A stretch of DNA of 64,000 nucleotides from Actinomadura mexicana (GTDB lineage: Bacteria; Actinomycetota; Actinomycetes; Streptosporangiales; Streptosporangiaceae): assembly GCF_900188105.1 (NCBI RefSeq), contig NZ_FZNP01000007.1:310001-374000 (forward strand), in the 5' to 3' direction. The notes below the pieces were generated by a model. It was not told where the DNA came from, searched no databases, and saw nothing but the letters and a program-made list of their open reading frames with translations. Shown piece by piece: positions 8,736-17,438 of this stretch. Position 1 is the stretch's first letter. The number at the start of each line of letters is the position of its first letter. The position numbers and the translations under genes are program-made.

Positions 8736-10664
8736 ATGGGACGACGCCTCACCGGCGGCGCCGGCGTGATCACCCTCACCGCCGCGCTCGCCGCCGCCCC
8801 CGCGCTGCCGGCCGCGGCGGCCGGACCCACCAGGTCGGCGCCCCGGCCGCCGGGCGCCTCTCAGGTCACGGTGAGGAACGGGGAGACGCAGCCGGTGTTC
8901 TCCCGCGCCGACGCCGTCACCCAGACCGTGAACATCGAGACCACGGCCGACAGCGACCGCGACGGCGTGCGGGACCGCGTGCAGCTGCGGATCATGCGCC
9001 CGAGGGAGACCGACACCGCCGGGCTCAGGGTCCCGACGATCCTGGAGCCGAGCCCGTACTGGGCCGGGATCAACGACGTCCCGAACCACCCGGTCGACAT
9101 CGGCGACGCCAGGGCCCGTTCGCTCACCACCACGCGGCGCGACCTGGCCGAGGTCTTCCCCGGCTACTACGACAACTACTTCCTGCCGCGCGGCTACGCC
9201 GTCGCCGACCTGGACAGCATCGGGACGGGCGGCTCGACCGGCTGCCCGACCTCCGGGGACCGCAGCGAGCAGGCGGGCGCGAAGGCCGCCGTGGACTGGC
9301 TGAACGGGCGGGCCCGGGGCTGGACCCCGGACGGCGCGCCGGTGAGGGCGACCTGGTCCACCGGGAACGTCGGCATGATCGGCCAGTCCTACGACGGGAC
9401 GCTCCCGAACATGGCCGCCGCCACCGGAGTCGAGGGACTGAAGGCCGTCGTGCCGATCGCGGGCATCTCCAGCTGGTACGACTACTACCGCGCGGGCGGC
9501 GGCGTGGTCGCGCCCGGCGGCTACCAGGGCGAGGACCTGGACGTCCTGGCCAAGGCCGTGCTGACCCGCGAGGACCCCGAGGTCTGCGCGAAGGTCATCG
9601 ACGCTATCGAGGCGGCCCAGGACCGCGAGACCGGCGACTACTCCGCGGTGTGGGCCGAGCGCGACTACGTCGGGCAGGCGCGGAGGGTGCGGGCCGCCGT
9701 CATGGTGGTGCACGGGCTCAACGACTGGAACGTCAAGATCAAGAACTCCGTGCAGTGGTGGAACGCGCTGAAGGAGGCGGGCGTCCCGCGCAAGCTGTGG
9801 CTCCACCAGGGCAACCACTCCACGCCGTTCCGCTGGCGGGTCGAGGAGTGGCTGCGCCAGACGCTGCACTGGTTCGACCGCTACCTGTACGGCGTCCGCA
9901 ACGGGATCGAGCGCGAGCCGCGCGTCGACGTCCAGCACGCGGACGGGACGTGGGAGACGGCGGAGGACTGGCCCGTCCCCGGCACCCGCACCGTCCCGGT
10001 CGGCCTCAACGCGGGCCCGTCCGGGCAGCCGGGCGTCCTCGGCCCCAAGCCCCGGCCCGGCGCGGCCCAGTCGTTCACGGACGCGGGCAGGACCCGCACG
10101 GCCGAGCAGCTCCTCGTGGGCGAGGACCTGGCCGACCCGAACCGGCTCGCCTACCTGACCGGGCCGCTGGCGAAGCCCGTCCGGGTGGACGGCGTCCCCT
10201 CGATGTCGCTGCGGGCCTCCCTCGACGGCCGGTCGCCGTACCTGACCGCACTGCTGGTCGACTACGGCACCGACACCCGTCCCACGGGCGCGCGGGTCAA
10301 CACCGGCGAGGAGGTCTGCTACGGCCAGGGCGTGCCGGGCGACTCCGGCTGCACGATCCGGCAGGCGCTGCACACCGAGACCGCCCCCTACAAGATCATC
10401 ACGCGGGGGTGGCTGGACGCGCGGAACCGGCACGGCTTCGCCCGGACCGAGCCGATCGAGGCGGGGCGGACCTACACCTTCCGGTGGGACCTCGAACCGG
10501 CCGACTACACGGTGAAGGCCGGCCACCGGCTCGGCGTGATCGTGCTGTCCACCGACTACGACTACACCCTCCGGTACCCGGCGGGGACGAGGGTCGACGT
10601 GCGGCCGGGCGTCAGCAGGGTGCTGCTGCCGCTGGCGCGGGGCGGCCGGGAGTCGCTCCGGTAG
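8736..10664 (+). CDS. Secreted Xaa-Pro dipeptidyl-peptidase (S15 family)
   Basis: The 642-residue protein has a signal peptide with Arg-Arg, a hydrophobic core and an Ala-rich cleavage region near residue 30. The alpha/beta-hydrolase core has the nucleophile elbow MIGQSYDGTLPNM, an acid candidate in HGLNDWNVK and a histidine in HQGNHSTPF. A C-terminal beta-sandwich domain ends in a jelly-roll-like segment (AGHRLGVIVLSTDYDY). S15 enzymes cleave X-Pro dipeptides or, in related esterases, acyl esters. Secretion suggests use of extracellular peptides. The gene is alone, with a convergent hairpin just downstream. Confidence 0.9.
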   Translation: MGRRLTGGAGVITLTAALAAAPALPAAAAGPTRSAPRPPGASQVTVRNGETQPVFSRADAVTQTVNIETTADSDRDGVRDRVQLRIMRPRETDTAGLRVPTILEPSPYWAGINDVPNHPVDIGDARARSLTTTRRDLAEVFPGYYDNYFLPRGYAVADLDSIGTGGSTGCPTSGDRSEQAGAKAAVDWLNGRARGWTPDGAPVRATWSTGNVGMIGQSYDGTLPNMAAATGVEGLKAVVPIAGISSWYDYYRAGGGVVAPGGYQGEDLDVLAKAVLTREDPEVCAKVIDAIEAAQDRETGDYSAVWAERDYVGQARRVRAAVMVVHGLNDWNVKIKNSVQWWNALKEAGVPRKLWLHQGNHSTPFRWRVEEWLRQTLHWFDRYLYGVRNGIEREPRVDVQHADGTWETAEDWPVPGTRTVPVGLNAGPSGQPGVLGPKPRPGAAQSFTDAGRTRTAEQLLVGEDLADPNRLAYLTGPLAKPVRVDGVPSMSLRASLDGRSPYLTALLVDYGTDTRPTGARVNTGEEVCYGQGVPGDSGCTIRQALHTETAPYKIITRGWLDARNRHGFARTEPIEAGRTYTFRWDLEPADYTVKAGHRLGVIVLSTDYDYTLRYPAGTRVDVRPGVSRVLLPLARGGRESLR

Positions 10665-10684
10665 CGCGGCGCGGCGGGCCCTGT

Positions 10685-10706
10685 CCGGGGGACGCCCCTC
10701 CCCCGG
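10685..10706. terminator. Bidirectional hairpin between convergent genes
   Basis: CCGGGGG and CCCCCGG form a perfect 7-bp stem with an 8-nt loop in the 51-bp gap between the S15 peptidase and the enoyl-CoA hydratase genes. There is no T-tract, as is common in actinobacteria. Confidence 0.55.
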
Positions 10707-10715
10707 CCCGCCCGC

Positions 10716-11543
10716 TCACGAGCCGAAGACCTCGCGGAGGCGGCCGATCTGCTCGCGGCGCTCGGCGGCGCACTGCTCGTCGAGGGTGTTCTCCGCGGCC
10801 TGCCACAGCAGCCGCTTGGTCGCGGCGGCCGCACCCGGGTTCACCGCGAGCAGGGCGTCCGCCAGGTCGCGGACGGCGCCGTCCAGGCCCTCGCGCGGGA
10901 CGACGGTCTCGGCGAGCCCGATCCGGGCCGCCTCGTCGGCGAGCACCGTCCGGGCGGTGAGGCACAGCTCCAGCGCCCGCCCGACCCCCACGATCTCGAC
11001 CAGCGGCTTGGTGCCGGTCAGGTCCGGCACGAGCCCGAGCGCGGGCTCCTTCATGCAGAACCGGGTGTCCTCGGCGATCACCCGGATGTCGCAGGCCAGC
11101 GCGAGCTGGAAGCCGGCGCCGATGGCGTGGCCGTGCACCGCCGCGACGGAGACGATGTCGGGGCGCCGCAGCCAGGTGTAGCCCTCCTGCAGCCCGGCGA
11201 TGAAGCGGTCGGTGCCCTCGGCGTCGGCGCCGCCGGTGAACCCCTCGCCGCCTGCGCCGCCGGAGAACATGCCGAGGTCGATGCCCGCCGAGAACGAGGG
11301 TCCCTCGCCCCGCAGGACGACGACGCGCACGCCCGCGGGCAGGGAGCGCCCGATCGCGGCGAGTCCGCGCCAGGTCGCGAACGTCATGGCGTTGCGCCGC
11401 TCGGGCCGGTTCAGGGTGACGGTCGCGACCGCGCCGTCCACGTCCAGCCGCAGGCCCGCCTCGTCGAGGCCGGGCGGGACGGACTCCGCCGTCTCCGGCG
11501 CCGTGGCCGTTTCCGGCCTGCCGGCCGTGGTCGCGTCCCCCAT
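10716..11543 (-). CDS. Enoyl-CoA hydratase/isomerase family protein
   Basis: This is a 275-residue crotonase-fold protein. VATVTLNRPERRNAMTF opens the domain, the oxyanion-hole region is GPSFSAGIDLGMFSG, and AVHGHAIGAGFQLALACD holds the second oxyanion Gly. Residues expected for acid/base catalysis near FCMKEPALGLVPDLTG include a Glu, consistent with an active hydratase or isomerase of fatty-acid metabolism. An inserted Gly-rich loop GGAGGEGFTGGADAEGTD follows the first oxyanion motif. ATG 11543 is preceded by GGAGGG. The substrate cannot be inferred because no beta-oxidation genes are adjacent. Confidence 0.9.
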   Translation of the reverse strand: MGDATTAGRPETATAPETAESVPPGLDEAGLRLDVDGAVATVTLNRPERRNAMTFATWRGLAAIGRSLPAGVRVVVLRGEGPSFSAGIDLGMFSGGAGGEGFTGGADAEGTDRFIAGLQEGYTWLRRPDIVSVAAVHGHAIGAGFQLALACDIRVIAEDTRFCMKEPALGLVPDLTGTKPLVEIVGVGRALELCLTARTVLADEAARIGLAETVVPREGLDGAVRDLADALLAVNPGAAAATKRLLWQAAENTLDEQCAAERREQIGRLREVFGS

Positions 11544-11689
11544 GGGTCTTCCCTCCGATGAGCGTTCGGGTCCCGCCCCGCCGTCCACGGGGCGGGACCC
11601 GCAATCCTGTCCGCCGCCGCGACCGAACCTTACTCGGTCGGTCGCGGCGCCGGGTCAGGCGGTGCGCTCATCCGGGGGCCGGTGTCCGG

Positions 11690-11902
11690 TCAGGACTTCT
11701 TGCCCCGGGTCGCGCCACCGCGACCGCGCAGGTTGACGCCGGACTCGGTCAGAATCCGGTGGATGAAACCGTACGAGCGGCCGGTGGCGGCTGCCAGGGC
11801 GCGGATGCTCTCGCCGGAGTCGTACCTCTTCTTCAGGTCCGCCGCCAGCTTGTCGCGCTCGGCACCGGTCACGCGGGTGCCCTTCTTCAGGGTCTCGGCC
11901 AC
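11690..11902 (-). CDS. Small conserved helix-turn-helix protein (70 aa)
   Basis: GTG 11902 is preceded by GGGAGGT with 5-nt spacing and gives a 70-residue basic protein. Its middle holds a helix-turn-helix (SIRALAAATGRSYGFIHRIL) resembling a homeodomain-like DNA-binding motif, with a Lys/Arg-rich tail (LRGRGGATRGKKS). Very similar small HTH proteins occur widely in actinomycetes, usually as single genes. A 16-codon upstream extension is open but lacks an SD. Target and role are unknown to me, and the strong ribosome binding site suggests high expression. Confidence 0.85.
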   Translation of the reverse strand: MAETLKKGTRVTGAERDKLAADLKKRYDSGESIRALAAATGRSYGFIHRILTESGVNLRGRGGATRGKKS

Positions 11903-12018
11903 GAGTACCTCCCGTAGTGATGTGGTGACCGCTGCGTTATCCCCCGCCATGATCAGTCATTCCCGCCGGTTCGGCTACCCACTCGGCCAGAAAAGATCTG
12001 CGGAAGTCACTCCGCAGG

Positions 12019-13617
12019 TCACGCGAGGGCCACCAGATCGGCAAACTCGTCACTCCAGATGTCTTCCACACCATCTGGGAGCAAAATCACTCTTTCCGGT
12101 GCGAGCGCCTCGACCGCGCCCTCGTCGTGGGTCACCAGGACGATCGCTCCGGCGAACGTCCGCAGCGCGGCGAGGATCTCCTCGCGGCTCGCCGGGTCGA
12201 GGTTGTTGGTGGGCTCGTCCAGCAGCAGCACGTTGGCGCTGGAGACCACGAGCATCGCCAGTGCCAGCCGGGTCTTCTCGCCGCCGGACAGCACCCCGGC
12301 GGGCTTGTCGACGTCGTCCCCGGAGAACAGGAACGAGCCGAGTATCTTGCGGACCTCGACCGGTGCCATGCCGGGGGCGGCGGACTGCATGTTCTCCAGG
12401 ACGGACCGCTCGACCTCCAGCGTCTCGTGCTCCTGCGCGTAGTAGCCGATCCGCAGCCCGTGCCCGGGCACGACCGTCCCGGTGTCGGCCTTGTCGACCC
12501 CTGCCAGCAGCCGCAGGAGGGTCGTTTTCCCGGCGCCGTTCAGGCCCAGAATGACGACCCGGCTGCCCCGGTCGATGGCCAGGTCCACGTCGGTGAATAT
12601 CTCCAAAGATCCGTACGATTTCGACAAACCCTCCGCGGTGAGGGGGGTTTTGCCACAGGGAGCCGGGTCCGGGAAGCGAATTTTGGCCACCTTGTCGGCC
12701 TGCCGCTCGCCCTCGACGCCCGCCAGCAGCTGCCGGGCCCGCCGGTCCATCTGCTGGGCCGCCTTGGCCTTGGTGGCCTTGGCCCGCATCTTGTCGGCCT
12801 GCGACAGCAGCGTCGAGGCCTGCCGCTGCGCGTTCGCCGACTCGCGCTTGCGGCGCCGCTCGTCGGTCTCCCGCTGGTCGAGGTACTTCTTCCAGCCGAC
12901 GTTGTAGATGTCGATCACGCCGCGGTTGGCGTCCAGGTGGAACACCCGGTTGACCACCGCGTCCAGCAGCTCCACGTCGTGGCTGATGACGACGAGGCCG
13001 CCCTGGTGGCCCTTCAGGAAGTCGCGCAGCCAGACGATCGAGTCGGCGTCCAGGTGGTTGGTGGGCTCGTCCAGCAGCAGGGTGTCGGCGCCGGAGAACA
13101 GGATGCGGGCCAGCTCGACGCGCCGCCGCTGGCCGCCCGACAGCGTGCCGAGCGGCTGGGTCATCACCCGGTCCGGCAGGCCGAGGCTGGAGGCGATGGA
13201 GGCGGCCTCGGCCTCGGCGCTGTAGCCGCCGAGGACGTGCAAGCGCTCCTCCAGCCGCCCGTACCGGCGGACGGCCTTGTCGCGCCCGGCGCCGGTCGCG
13301 GTCGCCATCGCCTCCTCGGCGGCGCGCAGGTCGCGGATCACCTCGTCCAGCCCGCGGGCCGACAGGATCCGGTCGCGGGCCAGCTCGTCCAGGTCGACGC
13401 CGCGGGGGTCCTGCGGCAGGTAGCCGATGGTCCCGGAGGACGTCACGGCGCCCTGCGCGGGCAGCGCCTCGCCCGCCAGGACCTTGGTGAGCGTGGTCTT
13501 GCCGGCGCCGTTGCGGCCGACGAAGCCGACCCGGTCGCCGGGGTTGACCCGGAAGCTGGCGGCCTCGATCAGCAGCCGGGACCCGGCGCGCAGCTCGATG
13601 TCTTTCGCGATGATCAC
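12019..13617 (-). CDS. ABC-F family ATPase (ribosome-associated type)
   Basis: The protein has two ABC ATPase domains and no membrane segment over 532 residues. The first has Walker A GRNGAGKTT, signature LSGGQRRRVELAR and Walker B LLLDEPTNHLD. The second has GLNGAGKTT, LSGGEKTRLALA and LLLDEPTNNLD. A charged linker of about 80 residues rich in Arg, Lys, Ala and Gln joins them, the position of the P-site tRNA-interaction motif in ABC-F proteins. These act on ribosomes in translation rescue or antibiotic protection. No antibiotic genes lie nearby, so a housekeeping EttA/Uup-type role is more likely. GTG 13617 has a weak SD (GGGGAG). Confidence 0.92.
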   Translation of the reverse strand: MIIAKDIELRAGSRLLIEAASFRVNPGDRVGFVGRNGAGKTTLTKVLAGEALPAQGAVTSSGTIGYLPQDPRGVDLDELARDRILSARGLDEVIRDLRAAEEAMATATGAGRDKAVRRYGRLEERLHVLGGYSAEAEAASIASSLGLPDRVMTQPLGTLSGGQRRRVELARILFSGADTLLLDEPTNHLDADSIVWLRDFLKGHQGGLVVISHDVELLDAVVNRVFHLDANRGVIDIYNVGWKKYLDQRETDERRRKRESANAQRQASTLLSQADKMRAKATKAKAAQQMDRRARQLLAGVEGERQADKVAKIRFPDPAPCGKTPLTAEGLSKSYGSLEIFTDVDLAIDRGSRVVILGLNGAGKTTLLRLLAGVDKADTGTVVPGHGLRIGYYAQEHETLEVERSVLENMQSAAPGMAPVEVRKILGSFLFSGDDVDKPAGVLSGGEKTRLALAMLVVSSANVLLLDEPTNNLDPASREEILAALRTFAGAIVLVTHDEGAVEALAPERVILLPDGVEDIWSDEFADLVALA

Positions 13618-13888
13618 AGTGACAGGGCTCCCCTGACGGACGGCTCGGGTGGACAGGCACGAAGAAGCGCGCCGCGCGGTCCTGTGACCGGGGCGCGCTG
13701 GGCGGCCTGTCAGTTCGGGAGCGGAACCATTCGCCCAGTGTACGTGAAGCCGGACCGGTCCCGGCCATGGCGGAGCCCGCCGGGATCCGATGTGTAGACG
13801 CGCAGGGCGGGGCCAGGATGGGAAGTGGCGAGCGTGCGGCGGGACGACACCGGGGCCACGGTCCCCAGCACGAAGGAGTGTGAGTCGG

Positions 13889-14686
13889 ATGACCCACGTC
13901 ACGGGCAACGTGCCGGACGGGACGCCCAACTGGCTGGACATCGGCGTCCCCGATCTCGACCGGGCCAGGACGTTCTACGGGACCCTCATGGGCTGGCAGT
14001 TCCAGGACGCCGGACCGGAGGCGGGGCATTACAACATGTGCAACCTGCGCGGCGAGCCCGTCGCCGGGATGATGCAGAACCCCGAGGGCGAGGCGGACGT
14101 GTACTGGTGGAGCGTCTACTTCGCCGCCGACGACTGCGACGGGCTCGCCAAGCGGGCCACCGACGCGGGCGGGGAGGTCGTCGTCCCGTCCATGGACGTG
14201 ATGGACCTCGGCCGCATGGCGGTCCTGCGCGACCCGCAGGGCGCGCATTTCGGCCTGTGGCAGGGCCGCTCACACCCCGGCTCGCGGATCGTGAACGTCC
14301 CGGGCTCGTACGCGTGGAACGAGCTCGTCACGCGCGACTCGGCCGCGGCCGGGGAGTTCTACAAGGCGGTGTTCGGCTACGAGCTGGAGCCGATGGAGGG
14401 CGACATGGACTACACCGTCCTGCATCGGGCGGGCGACGGGCGCTACGTCGGCGGCATCCTCGGCGGATCCCAGATCGCCCTCGGCGGCGGCGACCGCCCC
14501 GCCTCGTCCTGGACGACGTACTTCGCGGTCGACGACGCCGACGAGGCGGTCCGAAGGGTCCGCGCGGGCGGCGGCACCATCGACTCCGAGCCGCAGGACA
14601 CCCCGTACGGGCGGGCGGCGGGGGTCCGCGACCCCTTCGGGGTCCCGTTCCACGTGATCAAGCCCGCGCAGGAGCCGCAGTCCTGA
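13889..14686 (+). CDS. VOC-superfamily protein with two glyoxalase/bleomycin-resistance domains
   Basis: This is a 265-residue duplicate-domain protein. PNWLDIGVPDLDRARTFYG starts the first beta-alpha-beta-beta-beta module and YAWNELVTRDSAAAGEFYKA the second. Each module ends with a RDPQGAHFGL or RDPFGVPFHVI strand, where a metal-binding Glu/His would lie. This two-module form is common in actinomycete hydroxylases and dioxygenase-like proteins of unknown substrate. The ATG is preceded by GAAGGAG about 10 nt upstream. It is monocistronic with a strong hairpin after the stop. Confidence 0.88.
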   Translation: MTHVTGNVPDGTPNWLDIGVPDLDRARTFYGTLMGWQFQDAGPEAGHYNMCNLRGEPVAGMMQNPEGEADVYWWSVYFAADDCDGLAKRATDAGGEVVVPSMDVMDLGRMAVLRDPQGAHFGLWQGRSHPGSRIVNVPGSYAWNELVTRDSAAAGEFYKAVFGYELEPMEGDMDYTVLHRAGDGRYVGGILGGSQIALGGGDRPASSWTTYFAVDDADEAVRRVRAGGGTIDSEPQDTPYGRAAGVRDPFGVPFHVIKPAQEPQS

Positions 14687-14694
14687 CCCGGTGG

Positions 14695-14729
14695 CCCGGG
14701 GGCCGGACGTGCTCCGTCCGGCCCCCGGG
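14695..14729. terminator. Perfect 15-bp hairpin between convergent genes
   Basis: Two 15-nt arms (14695-14709 and 14715-14729) are exact inverted repeats around a 5-nt loop. It sits in the 45-bp gap between the VOC and AIM24 genes and can stop transcription from both sides. No T-tract follows. Confidence 0.75.
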
Positions 14730-14731
14730 GG

Positions 14732-15493
14732 TCAGCCCTGGCGCTCGGCGGAGAGCCGCTGCGTGATCGTGTGCTGGAGGCGCTGAAGGCCGGACGTGCC
14801 GACCAGCCCGATCTGGCCTTCGAGGTCGCGCAGCAGGACGTCCTCGTTCATCACGACCTCCGACGACTGCATCATCACGGTGCCCTTGCCGGTGAAGTCG
14901 AACTGGTGCTCCTCGCCGGACGAGCCGCCGATCCCGAAGATCATCCGGGCGGCGCCGAACGCGCCGCGCATGTAGGAGTGGTCGTAGTGGTGGCACGGCG
15001 ACGGGCAGTCGGCCCAGCCGAGCAGCGCCTGCGGGTCGACGCGGATCGGCGGTTCGACGAAGTGCACGGGGCCGTTGGAGGCGGCGACGAACCGGCCCGT
15101 GCCGATCAGGGTCAGGAACCCGGGGATGATCGACTGCTTGAGCTCCAGGCCCGGCTCGAAGGCGAGCAGGTTCCCCGCCCGGACGGTGAGGTTGCCCTCC
15201 TCCAGGTCGAAGGAGTTGACGTCGAACCCGCGGTCGGCGAGGACGAGCTTGCCCTGCCCCTGCGCGACGATCCAGTCCTGCGCGTACAGCGGGGAGTTGA
15301 AGGTGTGCGCGACGAGGGAGTCCAGCGGGCCGGCCGACAGCGCCTCGAACCTGATCTGCCCGTAGTAGGCGATCATCTTGCCCTTCTGCGCGAACCACTG
15401 CCCGTTGAGGTCGACGCTGAAGGCGTAGGGGTTGACGTTGTCGTTGGACGGCAGCGTCGTGGGGTTCCAGGTCCGCGTCCCGAACGTGCTCAC
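14732..15493 (-). CDS. AIM24-family protein, third gene of a paralogue triad
   Basis: This 253-residue member of the AIM24 family (PF01987, double-stranded beta-helix) has KGKMIAYYGQIRFEAL near the N-terminus, GQGKLVLADRG in the core and a long C-terminal part containing a CPSPCHHYDHSY segment with Cys and His residues absent from the two neighbours. The family is named after a yeast mitochondrial protein and its bacterial role is unclear; no enzyme active site is known. GTG 15493 is 2 bp after the upstream stop with AGAGGAAG as SD, so it is co-translated with the other two paralogues. Confidence 0.8.
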   Translation of the reverse strand: MSTFGTRTWNPTTLPSNDNVNPYAFSVDLNGQWFAQKGKMIAYYGQIRFEALSAGPLDSLVAHTFNSPLYAQDWIVAQGQGKLVLADRGFDVNSFDLEEGNLTVRAGNLLAFEPGLELKQSIIPGFLTLIGTGRFVAASNGPVHFVEPPIRVDPQALLGWADCPSPCHHYDHSYMRGAFGAARMIFGIGGSSGEEHQFDFTGKGTVMMQSSEVVMNEDVLLRDLEGQIGLVGTSGLQRLQHTITQRLSAERQG

Positions 15494-15495
15494 GG

Positions 15496-16149
15496 TCAGA
15501 TCTTCCTCTCGCTGGCCTGGACGTAGACGACGCCGGAGCCGCTCAGCTCCAGCTGGAAGCCCTCGCCGGAGCCGCGCCCGATCAGGTCGCGCAGCCCCAC
15601 CGCCGTGGTGAGCTTGTTCTGCACCTGGCCGCGGTGGGCCACGTACGCCTGCGGGTCGACGTGGACGGGACGCTGCGGGGTGATCGGCAGCTCCATCACG
15701 CCGCCGTGCGACAGCAGCGCGCACGCGCCGTGCCCGGTGAGCGTCGTGGTGAACAGGCCCTGCCCGGTGACCGCGCCGCGCACGATGCCGCGCACGCCGC
15801 CCTGCTCGCCCATGAACATGGTGCCGACCTGCAGGGTCGCGTCGTGCACCAGCAGCCGGTCGGCCTCGGCGTACAGGGTGTCGGCGCCGTTCAGCTCGAC
15901 GACGGACACGTGCAGCCCGCCGTGGCCGAACATGACGCTGCCCTGGCCGGTCACGTGCATCATCGCGCTGTGCTCGCCGGCGACGGCGCGCCCGAGCGTG
16001 CCGCCGATGCCCTGCCCCGCCGTGGTGGTCGGGGCGAACGACACGGGGCCGGTGTAGGCCAGCATGGCGCCGCGCTTGCTGTAGACCTCCTGCCCCGGTC
16101 CGATCCGGACCTCGAGCATCTTGGAGTTGATCGACTGGTAGCCGGGCAT
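15496..16149 (-). CDS. AIM24-family protein, second gene of a paralogue triad
   Basis: This is a 217-residue protein starting MPGYQSINSKMLEVRIG. It shows the family core SKRGAMLAYTGPVSFAP, HVTGQGSVMFG, ALLSHGGVMELPIT and a conserved VHVDPQAYVAHRGQ segment. A matching segment in the first paralogue reads LCVDPHAYVCHHGQ. The ending QLELSGSGVVYVQASER closes the beta-helix. ATG 16149 overlaps the preceding stop by one base. All three products are predicted cytosolic with no signal peptide. They could form mixed assemblies, but that is inference. Confidence 0.8.
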   Translation of the reverse strand: MPGYQSINSKMLEVRIGPGQEVYSKRGAMLAYTGPVSFAPTTTAGQGIGGTLGRAVAGEHSAMMHVTGQGSVMFGHGGLHVSVVELNGADTLYAEADRLLVHDATLQVGTMFMGEQGGVRGIVRGAVTGQGLFTTTLTGHGACALLSHGGVMELPITPQRPVHVDPQAYVAHRGQVQNKLTTAVGLRDLIGRGSGEGFQLELSGSGVVYVQASERKI

Positions 16150-16787
16150 CAGATCTCCAGAATCCCGCCGCGCTCGGCCGGTTGGACGTAGACCAGCCCG
16201 TGCCCCTGGTACCGGAACTGCACGCTCTCCCCCGATCCCTGACCGATCACCGTCCGCCAGTTGACGTCGGTGACCACGTCCTGCTGAAGCTGCCCGTGGT
16301 GGCAGACGTAGGCGTGCGGGTCGACGCACAGCGGCGTCTGCGGCGTCACCTCCAGCGCGATGGCCGGTCCCTGCGACAGGACCGCCACCGTCCCGTGCCC
16401 CTCGACCTTGGTGGTGGCGAGGCCCTGGCCGGTGCCCATCCCCCGCAGCCCCACGAACTGCACGCCCGTGTTCAGGTTCCCGTCGAGCGCCAGCAGGCTC
16501 TCCGACTCCACGAACAGGGTGTCGCCGGTGAGCTGGACGAGCGTCACCTCCGTCGCCTCGCTCGCCAGGTAGACCGTCCCCTGCCCGGTGATCTCCATGA
16601 GGGTCATGCCCTCGCCGGCGATCCTGCGCTTGAGTGCGCCGCGCAGGCCCTCGCCGCCCGTCATGCCCTGCCGCTTGAACGCCATCTGGCCCTCGTAGGC
16701 CACCATCGCGCCGTTCAGCGCCCGGATCGTCTCGCCGCCGAGGTCGACGGCGAGCATCTTCGAGCCGTTCATTCGAAATTGCGCCAC
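16149..16787 (-). CDS. AIM24-family protein, first gene of a paralogue triad
   Basis: GTG 16787 gives 212 residues beginning VAQFRMNGSKMLAVDLGG; ATG 16772 is an alternative. It contains LNGAMVAYEGQMAFKRQG, EITGQGTVYLASEA, GHGTVAVLSQGPAIAL and ends with GHGLVYVQPAERGGILEI. It is about the same size as the second paralogue and clearly homologous along the whole length. No SD is visible, but TATCTT lies 8 nt before the GTG, hinting at a near-leaderless promoter for the triad. It faces a small membrane-protein gene 68 bp away. Confidence 0.8.
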   Translation of the reverse strand: MAQFRMNGSKMLAVDLGGETIRALNGAMVAYEGQMAFKRQGMTGGEGLRGALKRRIAGEGMTLMEITGQGTVYLASEATEVTLVQLTGDTLFVESESLLALDGNLNTGVQFVGLRGMGTGQGLATTKVEGHGTVAVLSQGPAIALEVTPQTPLCVDPHAYVCHHGQLQQDVVTDVNWRTVIGQGSGESVQFRYQGHGLVYVQPAERGGILEI

Positions 16788-16854
16788 GAAGCGAGAAGAT
16801 ACAGCCCGGCGCGTTGCCGGACCGCCCGGTGCGCCGATCGGGAAGGATGAGCAC

Positions 16855-17250
16855 ATGTGGATCGCTCCCGAACGCCGCAGTCTCACCCGGTGGGCCGTCC
16901 CAGGGCTCGTCCTGGGCGCCGGTGTGGTGGTCGGGGCCGTGCTGGCCGCCGACGGGCGGTCCGGGACGGCCCTCGTCGCGCTGGCCGCGCTGGCCGGGTA
17001 CGCGGCGTACCTCGCCTACCGCCGCGACGAGCCGGCGCTGCCGCTCAGTGAGGGGTTCGGGTCGGGGACCCGGGCCCGCGCGCACCTGCGCGCCGCCGCC
17101 ATGACGGGGGACGTGCTGACCGTCGCGGTCGTCGGCGGCCTCGTGGTGCAGGCGCTGCGCGGCGCCGACATCACCGCCTACGCGTGGCTGGCGGCCGTCG
17201 CCGGCGTGACGTACCTGCTGTCGGCGATCGCCGGCGGCCGCGGGCTGTGA
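16855..17250 (+). CDS. Small uncharacterised membrane protein, four helices
   Basis: This is a 131-residue protein with four hydrophobic segments (for example LVLGAGVVVGAVLAA and YAWLAAVAGVTYLLSAIAGG) and a charged middle loop containing YRRDEPALPLSEGFGSGTRA. ATG 16855 is preceded by AAGGA with 8-nt spacing. I do not recognise a family. It is divergent from the AIM24 triad, sharing a 67-bp intergenic region. Codon use is normal for the window, supporting a real gene. Confidence 0.65.
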   Translation: MWIAPERRSLTRWAVPGLVLGAGVVVGAVLAADGRSGTALVALAALAGYAAYLAYRRDEPALPLSEGFGSGTRARAHLRAAAMTGDVLTVAVVGGLVVQALRGADITAYAWLAAVAGVTYLLSAIAGGRGL

Positions 17251-17302
17251 CCGGTCGCCGACCGGCCGGTGAGCTGCGGGTCGGCTTGGCGCACCGGCTG
17301 GA

Positions 17303-17422
17303 GACGCACGTCCCGGCGCCGGGCATGACGACGCGTCCGACGACCTGGTCGTGATGGACGAGGTCGGCCGCTGCCTCGGCAACGGCCGGGCGGCCGACCC
17401 GATCCGGGCCATCTCGCGCTGA
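17303..17422 (+). pseudogene. Possible gene remnant with coding-like codon use
   Basis: In the 188-bp gap after the membrane protein gene, the frame ending with TGA at 17420-17422 reads ...DDLVVMDEVGRCLGNGRAAD... for about 40 codons with G or C in nearly every third position. There is no start codon with an SD. I cannot assign a family; it may be the decayed 3' end of a lost gene, or chance. Confidence 0.25.
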
Positions 17423-17438
17423 GATCGCCGCTGCGGGC

